From positions 3,909,051 through 3,973,050 of the forward strand of contig NZ_CP124862.1 in NCBI RefSeq assembly GCF_030013905.1: a stretch of DNA of 64,000 bases, in the 5' to 3' direction. How positions within the stretch are numbered: the stretch's first letter is position 1; each line of letters starts with the position of its first letter. Both the position numbers and the translations under genes were made by a program. The notes beneath the pieces were generated by a model. It ran no database searches and was not told where the DNA came from. It saw nothing but the letters and a program-made list of their open reading frames with translations. This document shows, piece after piece, positions 27,366-35,796 of this stretch. The DNA is from Petroclostridium sp. X23. Lineage in GTDB: Bacteria > Bacillota > Clostridia > SK-Y3.

Positions 27366-27390
27366 ATACATATATTTATAAATGTATGTT
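27366..27390. promoter_or_regulatory. AcrR-like operator upstream of the transporter/peptidase operon
   Basis: An imperfect palindrome with ATACAT (27366-27371) and ATGTAT (27382-27387) arms, and the same AAATGTATGTT half-site as the one before the regulator gene. It lies between a possible TTGACA (27352-27357) promoter element and the operon start. Confidence 0.55.
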
Positions 27391-27467
27391 TATGAAAAAG
27401 TTTGAATATTATAATACTCAGGCTTTTTCTAAATTAATCTACTATTCTTATAATGAGGGGGTACAAA

Positions 27468-28853
27468 ATGGAAACAACAAAAAGGAAAAAGTGGTCATTC
27501 CCGCACGAATTCATTATTGTAATTATTATGGCAGTATTGGCATGTATTCTCACCTATATTATTCCAGCCGGAGAATATGAGAGAATAAAATCCGAAACCG
27601 GGAAGATGGTTATCAATCCGGATGTTTTCAAGTACATAGAAAACACTCCGGTTTCCATCTGGAAAATTCCAATGTTGTTGGTGAAAGGTTTTTATGATTC
27701 CAGTAGTTTGATATTTGCGATACTTATTTTCACGGGCTCCATGCAAATTATAATGGCAACAGGAGCGTTGCGGGCCTTAACCAGTACAGTAATAAGAAAG
27801 TTTAGCAAGCGTCAGACAATAGCAATTGCAGTTATCATGTTTGTTATTTCAGTATTAAGCTCTCCGATGGGTTATAATCCGTTTATAGCATTTGTACCGG
27901 TTGCACTCTTGATGTCGTATCAGTTAGGATATGATGAAATGGTCGGTGTGGCTATGATTGCCCTAGCGGCAGCAATGGGGCCCAATGCCGGTATGCTGAA
28001 CCCATCCACCACAGGTATCGGTAACCAATTAGCCGGGCTTCCGATTTTTCATGGAATAGGATTCCGTTTAATCGGATTTTTTATCTTTACGGCTGTAACT
28101 ATTTTTTATGTGATTCGTTATGCAAATAAAGTAAAAGCCGATCCTTCATATAGTTATGTTTATGGTATAAAGCCAAGTATAACTTCAGATACCCAAACCA
28201 TTGATGAAAAATTAACAGTTCGTCAAATTCTGGTTCTTGTAACCGTAGGTATTTCCCTTATTGTATTAGTTTATGGGTGTACAAAACTTGCTTGGGGCTT
28301 CCAGCAAATGTCGGCTTTCTTTATTGTTCTAGGTGCTCTTGGCGGTATTGTCTATGGTATGCGTGCGAATGAAATATGTATGCAATTTGCAGAAGGAAGC
28401 AAATTGGTTGTACGTGCTATCATTCTAATTGCTTTTGCAAGAACGATTTCCATAGTCCTTGGTAACGGTCATATTTTAGATACAGTTGTTCATAGCGTAT
28501 CAGGATGGTTAAATTATTTCCCTACATTTTTACAGGCTCCCGGAATGTTGCTGATACATACAATTATTAACTTCTTTATTACATCCGGAAGTGGGCAGGC
28601 AGTGGTTACTATGCCGGTGATGCTTCCGGTTGCCCGGATTATAGGAATGTCTCCGGAAACAGCAATACTGGCACTCAACTATGGCGATGGCTTTACAAAC
28701 ATTATTTTCCCGCATTCTGCCGCATTAATGGCATTTTTAGTATTGTCCAATGTCCCTTATCAAAAGTGGCTTAAATTCATTTGGAAATTGGTGCTTTTAT
28801 GGTATGTGATAGGAGCAGTTCTTCTTGTTATTGCACAAATGATAGGATATTAA
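27468..28853 (+). CDS. YfcC-family (DcuC/ArsB-like) permease
   Basis: This membrane protein of 461 residues has about 12 segments. SFPHEFIIVIIMAVLACILT, YIIPAGEYER, SSPMGYNPFIAF and a C-terminal SGSGQAVVTMPVMLPVAR identify the YfcC group of the C4-dicarboxylate/basic amino acid antiporter superfamily. It probably imports a peptide-like or amino-acid-derived acid. The start at 27468 follows GAGGGGG. It is the first gene of an operon with an MFS permease and two M20 peptidases, so the substrate is likely hydrolysed by those enzymes. Confidence 0.85.
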   Translation: METTKRKKWSFPHEFIIVIIMAVLACILTYIIPAGEYERIKSETGKMVINPDVFKYIENTPVSIWKIPMLLVKGFYDSSSLIFAILIFTGSMQIIMATGALRALTSTVIRKFSKRQTIAIAVIMFVISVLSSPMGYNPFIAFVPVALLMSYQLGYDEMVGVAMIALAAAMGPNAGMLNPSTTGIGNQLAGLPIFHGIGFRLIGFFIFTAVTIFYVIRYANKVKADPSYSYVYGIKPSITSDTQTIDEKLTVRQILVLVTVGISLIVLVYGCTKLAWGFQQMSAFFIVLGALGGIVYGMRANEICMQFAEGSKLVVRAIILIAFARTISIVLGNGHILDTVVHSVSGWLNYFPTFLQAPGMLLIHTIINFFITSGSGQAVVTMPVMLPVARIIGMSPETAILALNYGDGFTNIIFPHSAALMAFLVLSNVPYQKWLKFIWKLVLLWYVIGAVLLVIAQMIGY

Positions 28854-28859
28854 TTATTT

Positions 28860-30044
28860 ATGAGTGATAAAAAAGCTCTTGCAATACTATCAGTTTCCAT
28901 GATTACAATTTTAGGAAGCTTGGCAGTAGCACCTGCTCTTGCTGGGATTAAGAGTGCATTTCCACAGATGGGTGATGAGCAAATTCAGTTAGTACTTACA
29001 ATTACACCGCTATTTATTATTCCTTCCTGTTTTCTGTGTAAGTATTTTACGGAGAGGATAGGAATGAAAAAAGTTCTGATTCTGGGGATTATATTATACC
29101 TGATTGGTGGCGTAGGGGCCGGGCTAATGCCTAATTTTTATATGATGCTTGCAGGAAGAGCTGTTCTGGGTATCGGCTGTGGATTGGTTACCCCGATGGC
29201 ACAAGCATTAATCAGTGCTCATTTTTCAGGTAGGAAGAAGGAGCGTTTAATAGGGTATTCAGCCTCTGCGTCATACTTAATGGGAATTATTTCTTCTGTT
29301 ATAGTTGGAAAACTAGTAGGAATACATTGGAGACTTGCATTTGCCATTTATTTTGTGGCATTACTTACTCTAGGATTAAATCTTAGATATCTTCCTAATG
29401 ATTCTGCAGGTGGAATAAACAGGAATGCCAAAGAAGTAAATCAGAAATTTAACTGGAAAGCTTTTTTGGTCATTTTAAGCATGGGACTAATTAATGTAGC
29501 GTTCTATACATTTTCTGTAAGCATTTCGTTATTTATGAAACAAGAAGGAATTGGAGGAACTTCAAGTTCAGGTTCTGTTGTAGCTGCATTTATGCTCTTC
29601 GGTTTTCTGATAGGCTTAATTACTGATAAACTCAGAAGTACATTTAAGCAGTTTATTTTTGCCTTGGCTTGTATTATGATGGGTACAGGGTATGCAGGAC
29701 TGGCAGTATGTTCCGATATTATCTTGATAGCAGGATTTGCTGCACTAATTGGTGGCAGCTACAGTATTTTTTATTCTGGTGTGTTTCTTAAAATCGGCCA
29801 ATTATCCGGAACGAAAGATGAAAACACAAAGTTGGTTACATTTATGACAGCCAGTATGTTTATTGGTCAATCCTTGTGTGTTTATATATTGCAGTTGGTT
29901 GAACGGGTATTAGGACAGAGCGGCTATCGGTTCCGCTTTACATTTCTCGCTGTGATGCTGGGAATTGCGGCAGTAGGGATCATCTTTAACGGAGTTTATA
30001 GAAGAAAGGATTTGAAAAACTGTGCAGTCATTATTGAAAAATGA
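28860..30044 (+). CDS. Major facilitator superfamily transporter
   Basis: The protein has 394 residues and 12 membrane segments in two halves. The MFS loop signature is seen in the first half (KYFTERIGMKKVLILG) and again weakly in the second (LITDKLRSTFKQ). It begins six bases after the YfcC stop and overlaps the next gene by 23 bases. It may import the substrate or export the product of the two peptidases. Confidence 0.85.
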   Translation: MSDKKALAILSVSMITILGSLAVAPALAGIKSAFPQMGDEQIQLVLTITPLFIIPSCFLCKYFTERIGMKKVLILGIILYLIGGVGAGLMPNFYMMLAGRAVLGIGCGLVTPMAQALISAHFSGRKKERLIGYSASASYLMGIISSVIVGKLVGIHWRLAFAIYFVALLTLGLNLRYLPNDSAGGINRNAKEVNQKFNWKAFLVILSMGLINVAFYTFSVSISLFMKQEGIGGTSSSGSVVAAFMLFGFLIGLITDKLRSTFKQFIFALACIMMGTGYAGLAVCSDIILIAGFAALIGGSYSIFYSGVFLKIGQLSGTKDENTKLVTFMTASMFIGQSLCVYILQLVERVLGQSGYRFRFTFLAVMLGIAAVGIIFNGVYRRKDLKNCAVIIEK

Positions 30045-31230
30045 AACAGTAGTAAAAGCAATTCAATTCATAAAAGAAGATGATAACAAAACATTAAGGG
30101 AGCACCTGGAACTTTGCGAAATACCGGCACCTTCCCATAATGAAGGGAAACGGGCTATTTACGTGAAAGATAAATTTGAAGAGATTGGTCTTGAGAATGT
30201 AAAAATTGATGAGGTATGGAATGTTATGGGTACAATACCCGGAACAGGAAATGGGCCTGTTATTATGCTGGCAGCCCATACCGATACTGTATTTCCAATC
30301 GAAACAGATATAAAAGTTAGAAAAGAAGGGGATGTGTATTACTGTCCCGGTATTAATGATGATACTAGAGCGGTAGCTGAATTATTTACGATAGCACGAG
30401 CCATGAAAGCTTTTGGAATCAGAGCTCAAGGAGATATTATTTTTTGTGCAAATGTATGTGAAGAGGGCCTGGGTGATTTAAAAGGTGTGAAACATATTTT
30501 TGAAAACCCAAATTCAATTGATGCATTTGTCTCGATCGATAATCCCGTGACCGGTGGAATTGTATATACGGCTACCGGAAGTCATCGGTATCAGGTCATA
30601 TTCCGAGGATGCGGCGGTCATAGCTTTGCTGATTTTGGGTTACCGAATCCAATTCATGCCATGGGAAGAGCTATCAATGCAATTTCACAATTTCAAGCCC
30701 CTAATATTCCCAAAACGACTTTTAATGTGGGGATTGTAGAAGGAGGAACGTCCGTTAATACAATTTCTGCATCTTGTTCCATGCTTGTGGATATCCGTTC
30801 TGACAGTAGTGAGGAGTTGAACCGTCTGAGCATGGAGCTGAAAGAGGCTGTTGATTTAGCAGTACAAGAAGAAAATAAAAGATGGGAATCTAATGAAAAT
30901 GTCGTTGCGGAGATTATAATGAAAGGCAACCGTCCTGCGGGCACTCAACCAAAAGATTGCACAATCGTAAAAACTGCATGGGGAGCAGCAGAACTTTTGG
31001 GAATTGAACCTGAACTTCGTGACGAGAGCAGTACGGATGCCAATATTCCAATTAGTATGGGAATTCCAGCTATTACTGTAGGACGTGGTGGAAAAGAAGG
31101 AAAAGTTCATACGGTTCACGAATGGTTTGAACCGATAGATGCTTTTTTAGGACCCCAGAGGGACCTTCTTTTGATTCTTGGACTGGCAGGATTGGATGGC
31201 TGTCTGGAACATCGCATAAAAAAACTGTAA
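30022..31230 (+). CDS. M20-family metallopeptidase 1
   Basis: The protein has 402 residues. Zinc-ligand motifs of the M20 family are present: LAAHTDTVFP (His and Asp), GINDDTRAVAEL (bridging Asp), VCEEGLGD (catalytic and ligand Glu) and a C-terminal HTVHEWFE His. A lid domain occupies about 185-300 (GCGGHSFADFG). The family hydrolyses dipeptides, carbamoyl or acyl amino acids. The start GTG 30022 lies inside the MFS gene. It is cytoplasmic and closely similar to the next gene. Confidence 0.87.
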   Translation: MQSLLKNETVVKAIQFIKEDDNKTLREHLELCEIPAPSHNEGKRAIYVKDKFEEIGLENVKIDEVWNVMGTIPGTGNGPVIMLAAHTDTVFPIETDIKVRKEGDVYYCPGINDDTRAVAELFTIARAMKAFGIRAQGDIIFCANVCEEGLGDLKGVKHIFENPNSIDAFVSIDNPVTGGIVYTATGSHRYQVIFRGCGGHSFADFGLPNPIHAMGRAINAISQFQAPNIPKTTFNVGIVEGGTSVNTISASCSMLVDIRSDSSEELNRLSMELKEAVDLAVQEENKRWESNENVVAEIIMKGNRPAGTQPKDCTIVKTAWGAAELLGIEPELRDESSTDANIPISMGIPAITVGRGGKEGKVHTVHEWFEPIDAFLGPQRDLLLILGLAGLDGCLEHRIKKL

Positions 31231-31263
31231 TTACTTTTACTTTTATAGGAGGGTAGGGAAAAA

Positions 31264-32403
31264 ATGGAGCAAGAACAGTTAATCAAAGACTACGTAGATG
31301 CGCATTTGCAAGAAGCAATTGAACTTCTGGAAAAGCTAGGGAAGATTCCGGCACCTAGCCGCCATGAAGAAAAACGTGCAGAATTTTGTATGAGATGGTT
31401 TATGGAGCAAGGTGCTGATGAAGTTTGGATTGATGAAGCAAAAAACGTTATATGTGCTGTAGATTGTGATAAGTATGAAGATATTGCTGTGTTTATGGCT
31501 CATACGGATATTGTGTTTCCTGACAAAGAAGAACTGCCCATGCGAAGAGAAGGAAAAAAGTTATATGCACCGGGAATCGGAGATGATACCGCCAATCTGG
31601 TAAATCTTATGATGGCAGCAAAATATTTTTTAAACCATAAGATTCCCATGAAAAAAGGTGTACTGTTTGTTGCGAATTCCTGCGAGGAAGGTTTGGGAAA
31701 CTTAGAGGGTTGTAAAGAAATATTTAACAACTTTGGTAATCGTATTACAGAATTTTATTCTTTTGACGGATATATGTCCCAGTGCACCAGCATACCGGTG
31801 GGATCTTACAGATACCGAATTTCTGTAAAAGGTGATGGTGGGCATTCTTATCTGGATTTTGGAAATGAAAATGCGGTTTGCACAATGGCATCTCTTATTC
31901 AGGGATTATATGAAGTAGAAGTTCCGACAGAAGAAAAGACAACATATAATGTTGGATATATTGAAGGCGGCACAACGGTAAATTCAATTCCACAGGAAGC
32001 AGTTATTCTTTATGAGTATCGATCTCCAAGTCAGAAGTGCTTATCTGATATGGAGGGAAAATTCAACAAAATAATTTCTGATTTGAGAAGTTCAGGTAAA
32101 AGGATTAAGGCTGAGATATTGGGAATTCGTCCGGGAAAAGGAGAGATGAATGGTGAACTTCTTAAATCCTGGACTGAAAATAACATTTCCATCATAAAAA
32201 AGTATTATGATGGACCGATGGATATTCAACCGTATTCAACTGATGGGAATATACCTCTTTCAAGAGGCGTATTGGCCAATACAATCGGTACGATTGTAGG
32301 AGGCGGGGCTCATAAAAGAGAAGAATGGGTGGATCTTGACAGTATACCGGCCGGAATGAGTATAGCATTAGCCCTTATGCTGCAGTACGTAAAAGAAGCT
32401 TGA
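31264..32403 (+). CDS. M20-family metallopeptidase 2 (paralogue)
   Basis: The protein has 379 residues and is clearly related to its neighbour: MAHTDIVFP, GIGDDTANLV, NSCEEGLGN, KGDGGHSYLDFG and STDGNIPLSRG match position by position. The C-terminal zinc His may be supplied by GGGAHKREEWV. An AGGAGGG site precedes the ATG. The two enzymes could form a heteromer or split a set of substrates. A terminator follows at 32421. Confidence 0.87.
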   Translation: MEQEQLIKDYVDAHLQEAIELLEKLGKIPAPSRHEEKRAEFCMRWFMEQGADEVWIDEAKNVICAVDCDKYEDIAVFMAHTDIVFPDKEELPMRREGKKLYAPGIGDDTANLVNLMMAAKYFLNHKIPMKKGVLFVANSCEEGLGNLEGCKEIFNNFGNRITEFYSFDGYMSQCTSIPVGSYRYRISVKGDGGHSYLDFGNENAVCTMASLIQGLYEVEVPTEEKTTYNVGYIEGGTTVNSIPQEAVILYEYRSPSQKCLSDMEGKFNKIISDLRSSGKRIKAEILGIRPGKGEMNGELLKSWTENNISIIKKYYDGPMDIQPYSTDGNIPLSRGVLANTIGTIVGGGAHKREEWVDLDSIPAGMSIALALMLQYVKEA

Positions 32404-32420
32404 TTTTATGATAAGTTTAG

Positions 32421-32448
32421 GCAGCTCAAAATAGCTTGAGCTGCTTTT
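32421..32448 (+). terminator. Terminator of the peptidase operon
   Basis: GCAGCTCAA pairs with TTGAGCTGC around a six-base loop, followed by TTTTCG. Confidence 0.8.
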
Positions 32449-32651
32449 CGTATATTTAAAATATTTTGTTATATTTACTGGTAGTGTAAAAAGTTATTAA
32501 TCATAATCACGCTAACTTGAGAAAAAATAATTTGTGATTGAATTTTATGTAAAGTAATGACTGGAGAGTAAATGACATTAGAACTGATAAAAGCTTGCTA
32601 TGGAATAAATTGTTTTGGAAAGGAATTATAGATAATCTTTTCACAGAAGTC

Positions 32652-32682
32652 TTGACTGTCACCTTAGGGGTTGGTATACAAT
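32652..32682 (+). promoter_or_regulatory. MerR-type promoter of the merR gene at 32700
   Basis: TTGACT (32652-32657) and TACAAT (32677-32682) are separated by 19 bases, the stretched spacing used by MerR-controlled promoters; an alternative TATACA gives 17. The spacer holds ACCTTAGGGGT. The regulator probably controls itself and the following gene. Confidence 0.55.
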
Positions 32683-32699
32683 ATAGTTGAGGTGACAAA

Positions 32700-33584
32700 A
32701 TGTTAATTAATGAAGTCTGCAAAGAATGCGGTTTGACCAAAAAGGCTATAGAGTATTATGAAAAAAGAGGGTTAATTCAATTTGAATATGAAAGCAATGG
32801 GTATAGACGTTTTACGTATAATGATTTAGTGAGATTAAAAGAAATTGCCATGCTTAGAAAGCTTAGCATTAGTATTGCCGATATTAAGATGATTATTAAA
32901 AGTGAGGATAAGCATAAAGCATTAGCTGAATATAAGATGAAAAAAGAAATTCAAATGCGGCAAGTTAGGACTGAATACGAGTGCTTGAATCATTTAATAC
33001 AAAGCGGTTACGATATTGAAGGAGTATTTACCGAGGTTGAAAGAAAATTAGACCCTAATACTATGATCAAAGATAAATTACTGCATGCTTTTCCAGGAAG
33101 TTATGGAAAGTATCTGTATATACATTTTGGGAAATTCCTAGATGAAAAGATTGATAGCCCTGAAAAAGAAATAGCATATTGCAGGATTATTGAATTTCTT
33201 GATAAGATAGATACTACTGTGTTTTCACAAGAATTGGAACAATATCTTTCAGAAGTATTTAACGTGTTAAATGAAATAGACATTGATAGAATGGATGAAG
33301 CCACAAATGCTGCTATCAACGGCTACAGCGATTTTATGGAGAAAAATAAGGATAGCATAGAGCAGTATTTGGAGTACCGAAATTCAGAAGAGTTCAGAGA
33401 AAGCTCCGCCTATAGAATCCAACAGACGCTCATAGAATTTCAAAAAAGTAACGGATACTACGAAGTGTTTATTCCTAATTTGATAATATTGAGTACTTCC
33501 TATAGGAAGTATCAAGAAAAGCTCAAAATGGCAAATGAAAAATTCTTAGCTCAGTATCCACAGGCAAAAGATATTTATAAATAA
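32700..33584 (+). CDS. MerR-family transcriptional regulator
   Basis: The protein has 294 residues. The winged helix is at 1-70 (EVCKECGLTKKAIEYYEKRG, YRRFTYNDLVRLKEIAMLRK), a coiled coil follows, and an effector region of about 190 residues has no recognised domain and no Cys cluster. The start lies directly behind GAGGTGA. It sits 63 bases before the unusual decarboxylase-motif protein gene, which it probably regulates together with itself. Confidence 0.88.
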   Translation: MLINEVCKECGLTKKAIEYYEKRGLIQFEYESNGYRRFTYNDLVRLKEIAMLRKLSISIADIKMIIKSEDKHKALAEYKMKKEIQMRQVRTEYECLNHLIQSGYDIEGVFTEVERKLDPNTMIKDKLLHAFPGSYGKYLYIHFGKFLDEKIDSPEKEIAYCRIIEFLDKIDTTVFSQELEQYLSEVFNVLNEIDIDRMDEATNAAINGYSDFMEKNKDSIEQYLEYRNSEEFRESSAYRIQQTLIEFQKSNGYYEVFIPNLIILSTSYRKYQEKLKMANEKFLAQYPQAKDIYK

Positions 33585-33647
33585 TTTGCTAATCAAAAAA
33601 AGAGAATAAACCATCTATCTAATATTGACTAAATCAGAGGTGGACAA

Positions 33648-34676
33648 ATGAAAATATATTATAACTCTAGTCTATGGGACAAAGGCAATGGGCTTGGTGG
33701 AGTGCGGCAGAAGGTAAACTGGCATTTTAAGTACGCAGGAACCAGACACTGCATTCCTGTGATATATCGTTTTTCAAAAGGCATCGTTTTTGATGTCATC
33801 ACTTTTTTGGATGAAACAAAGCTCCGTGCGTTCTTTGAAAAGTATGAAGCCATCGAGGAAACGCTGACACCATTGCAGCAGCGTTGTGCAGAGCAGGAAC
33901 ATCCTTATCAGCCTATGCCAATCAACGAGATATGGATAAACGGAAAACAAGCGGAAAGCGGTTATTCTTCCAGCAGCGCTATCAGTATACCCTGGGCACG
34001 GCAGGAGGATGAGCTGATATTTGTGCGAAAGGCATATTCTTTGATTCTAAAGGATACGGATTGCTTTGCTTGTGAGCGTTTTTGTGTACCATACCCTAAA
34101 ACGAACTTTAAAGTACAAAAAATGCTGCGTTTTTTACGTCTTAACAAAGTAAGCAGCGTAAAACTGTCTATGTGCCCTGTACAATGGTTTTCACCGTTAG
34201 ATATTCATTTTAGAATATCAGACAAAGAAAGCCAAAAAAAGATTTGCTTTGAACATCCGAAAACGGGAATTAAACATACATTGTACTTCCAAAACGCAGA
34301 GCTTGTGAAATTGCCAATGGGCGAAGACGGAAACAGGAGCTTCTACGCTGTACAGGCCATGTATGAAATAGAGCCTGCTTTACCCCAGGGCGATTCCCTG
34401 CAGTTTAATAGCAGCATCCAATACACAGAAATCCCGGAAGATGGATTTAGCCCTACCGCAGCCTCGTCAATTGGTATCATTGGTGGTGCACACGGTCCTA
34501 CAGCTATTTTTGTTACAGCAAAGAATAAAGAAGAAACGGTTCCTCGGGGAGTACACGGCTTACCGTTATACAGTTGCTTCTCTGTTCCGGGTTTTTCCAA
34601 GGAAGATGCTTTGCATTTTGTTCTTGAAGGTATCAATATAAAACACTGTGACAGTAAGGAATATAATTTTCAATAG
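33648..34676 (+). CDS. Unknown soluble protein with a Na+-translocating decarboxylase beta-subunit signature
   Basis: The protein has 342 residues and no membrane segment or signal peptide. Most of it matches nothing I recognise. Residues 274-289 read SIGIIGGAHGPTAIFV, almost identical to the invariant SIGIIGGADGPTAIF-type motif of the membrane beta subunits of oxaloacetate, methylmalonyl-CoA and glutaconyl-CoA decarboxylases, where it forms part of the Na+ path. Asp of the motif is replaced by His. Cys140, Cys143 and Cys147 (CFACERFC) lie in the centre. An AGAGGTGG site precedes the ATG. It is likely co-regulated with the MerR gene. Confidence 0.6.
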   Translation: MKIYYNSSLWDKGNGLGGVRQKVNWHFKYAGTRHCIPVIYRFSKGIVFDVITFLDETKLRAFFEKYEAIEETLTPLQQRCAEQEHPYQPMPINEIWINGKQAESGYSSSSAISIPWARQEDELIFVRKAYSLILKDTDCFACERFCVPYPKTNFKVQKMLRFLRLNKVSSVKLSMCPVQWFSPLDIHFRISDKESQKKICFEHPKTGIKHTLYFQNAELVKLPMGEDGNRSFYAVQAMYEIEPALPQGDSLQFNSSIQYTEIPEDGFSPTAASSIGIIGGAHGPTAIFVTAKNKEETVPRGVHGLPLYSCFSVPGFSKEDALHFVLEGINIKHCDSKEYNFQ

Positions 34677-34710
34677 CATTGATTATTTGGTATTATTTGT
34701 AAAAAAATAA

Positions 34711-34752
34711 AAAATGGGAAGCGTAGAGTTTCATCTTACTGCTTCCCATTTT
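34711..34752. terminator. Bidirectional terminator between convergent genes
   Basis: AAAATGGGAAGC pairs with GCTTCCCATTTT around an 18-base loop, giving A- and T-runs on both sides. It serves the gene ending at 34676 and the merR gene on the other strand ending at 34788. Confidence 0.8.
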
Positions 34753-34787
34753 ACATACTATCCACCTGCTTGGTAAGATTTTTGTAT

Positions 34788-35612
34788 TTAAGGCGTTTCT
34801 CTTAGAACCTGGAACTCCATTTCATACTCATATTTGCTGGTAGCTGCCAAGTCGACAATATTAAAGGTTTGTATGGCTATTTTAGATAATTGGATGTTTT
34901 TACTTTCGGCATAACGGACAATGGCAGCGATGACACGGATGGACTCTTCTTCCGAATACCTGAACTTGCAGCATACATAGCGTCCTTCAGGTAACACCAT
35001 CTTATTAAGTCCGGCGATCTTTCGATCGCTGATAATCCCCATCTTAGAAATAAGCAAATCGTTCGAAGAAGGATCATAGTCATCCTTATGATAAACATAG
35101 CACATATTATTTCCTTCAGCAGCCTGGGTGCTGTGAAAAACCTTTTCATTACGTTTAAAATACGAATCAATATCATAAATAGAAACATTGGCATCCTTTA
35201 CATAGATTTCCCGTCTTAAAAGATACTGTTCGAAAATAGTATTGCTCAAATTGCTCTGGGAGTGTTTCTTTATATCCTGAATGACTTTAGCGAGTATATT
35301 TCTTGAATACTCGTACTCCTTGATCTTATCTTCAACAGATTTCTTATGTTTTTCCAGAAATAACAGCAAATCCGATAGATCTCTTTTTTCGTTCAGCATC
35401 AACTTAATATCTTCTAAGGGGACATATAAAGACTTATTCAGGTAGCGTATCAAATCAATATAGAAAAATTGTTCATAAGAATAATAGCGATACCGTGATG
35501 ACTCATCAACATAAAAAGGCTTAAGCAAGTCTATGGCATCATAATTGCGGAGTGCTTTTACCGAGATATTCATGATTTTTGATACATCGCCGATTGAGTA
35601 TTTTTTTGGCAA
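34788..35612 (-). CDS. MerR-family regulator with a GyrI-like effector domain
   Basis: The protein has 274 residues. The winged helix is at about 4-72 (YSIGDVSKIMNISVKALRNY, YYSYEQFFYIDLIRYL), a coiled coil lies at 80-115, and the C-terminal region (about 120-270) ends with YEYEMEFQVL, as in BmrR-type effector-binding domains. It is divergent from the three-gene reductase operon starting at 35797. The 185-base gap holds a textbook 19-base-spacer MerR promoter facing the operon, so it very probably activates the operon when it binds an organic ligand. Confidence 0.9.
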   Translation of the reverse strand: MPKKYSIGDVSKIMNISVKALRNYDAIDLLKPFYVDESSRYRYYSYEQFFYIDLIRYLNKSLYVPLEDIKLMLNEKRDLSDLLLFLEKHKKSVEDKIKEYEYSRNILAKVIQDIKKHSQSNLSNTIFEQYLLRREIYVKDANVSIYDIDSYFKRNEKVFHSTQAAEGNNMCYVYHKDDYDPSSNDLLISKMGIISDRKIAGLNKMVLPEGRYVCCKFRYSEEESIRVIAAIVRYAESKNIQLSKIAIQTFNIVDLAATSKYEYEMEFQVLRETP

Positions 35613-35697
35613 GAAGATCCCCCCAGTATTTGAAGTCCAGTTCTATTATATATGAATTCATAAAGGGATACAAATATAAAAAAATGTGCAAATCAAG

Positions 35698-35728
35698 TTG
35701 ACTCTGCCCTTGGGGGAGGGTCTATAAT
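35698..35728 (+). promoter_or_regulatory. MerR-controlled promoter of the reductase operon
   Basis: TTGACT (35698-35703) and TATAAT (35723-35728) are separated by exactly 19 bases, and the spacer carries a dyad centred on CTGCCCTTGGGGGAGGG. This spacing needs MerR-type DNA untwisting. The divergent merR gene lies 86 bases away. Confidence 0.8.
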
Positions 35729-35796
35729 AAGGGTGAGCCTGTTAAATAAATGACAAACATGCTTGGTTGAGTTAATTGGATGTGGAGTGAAAAAAT

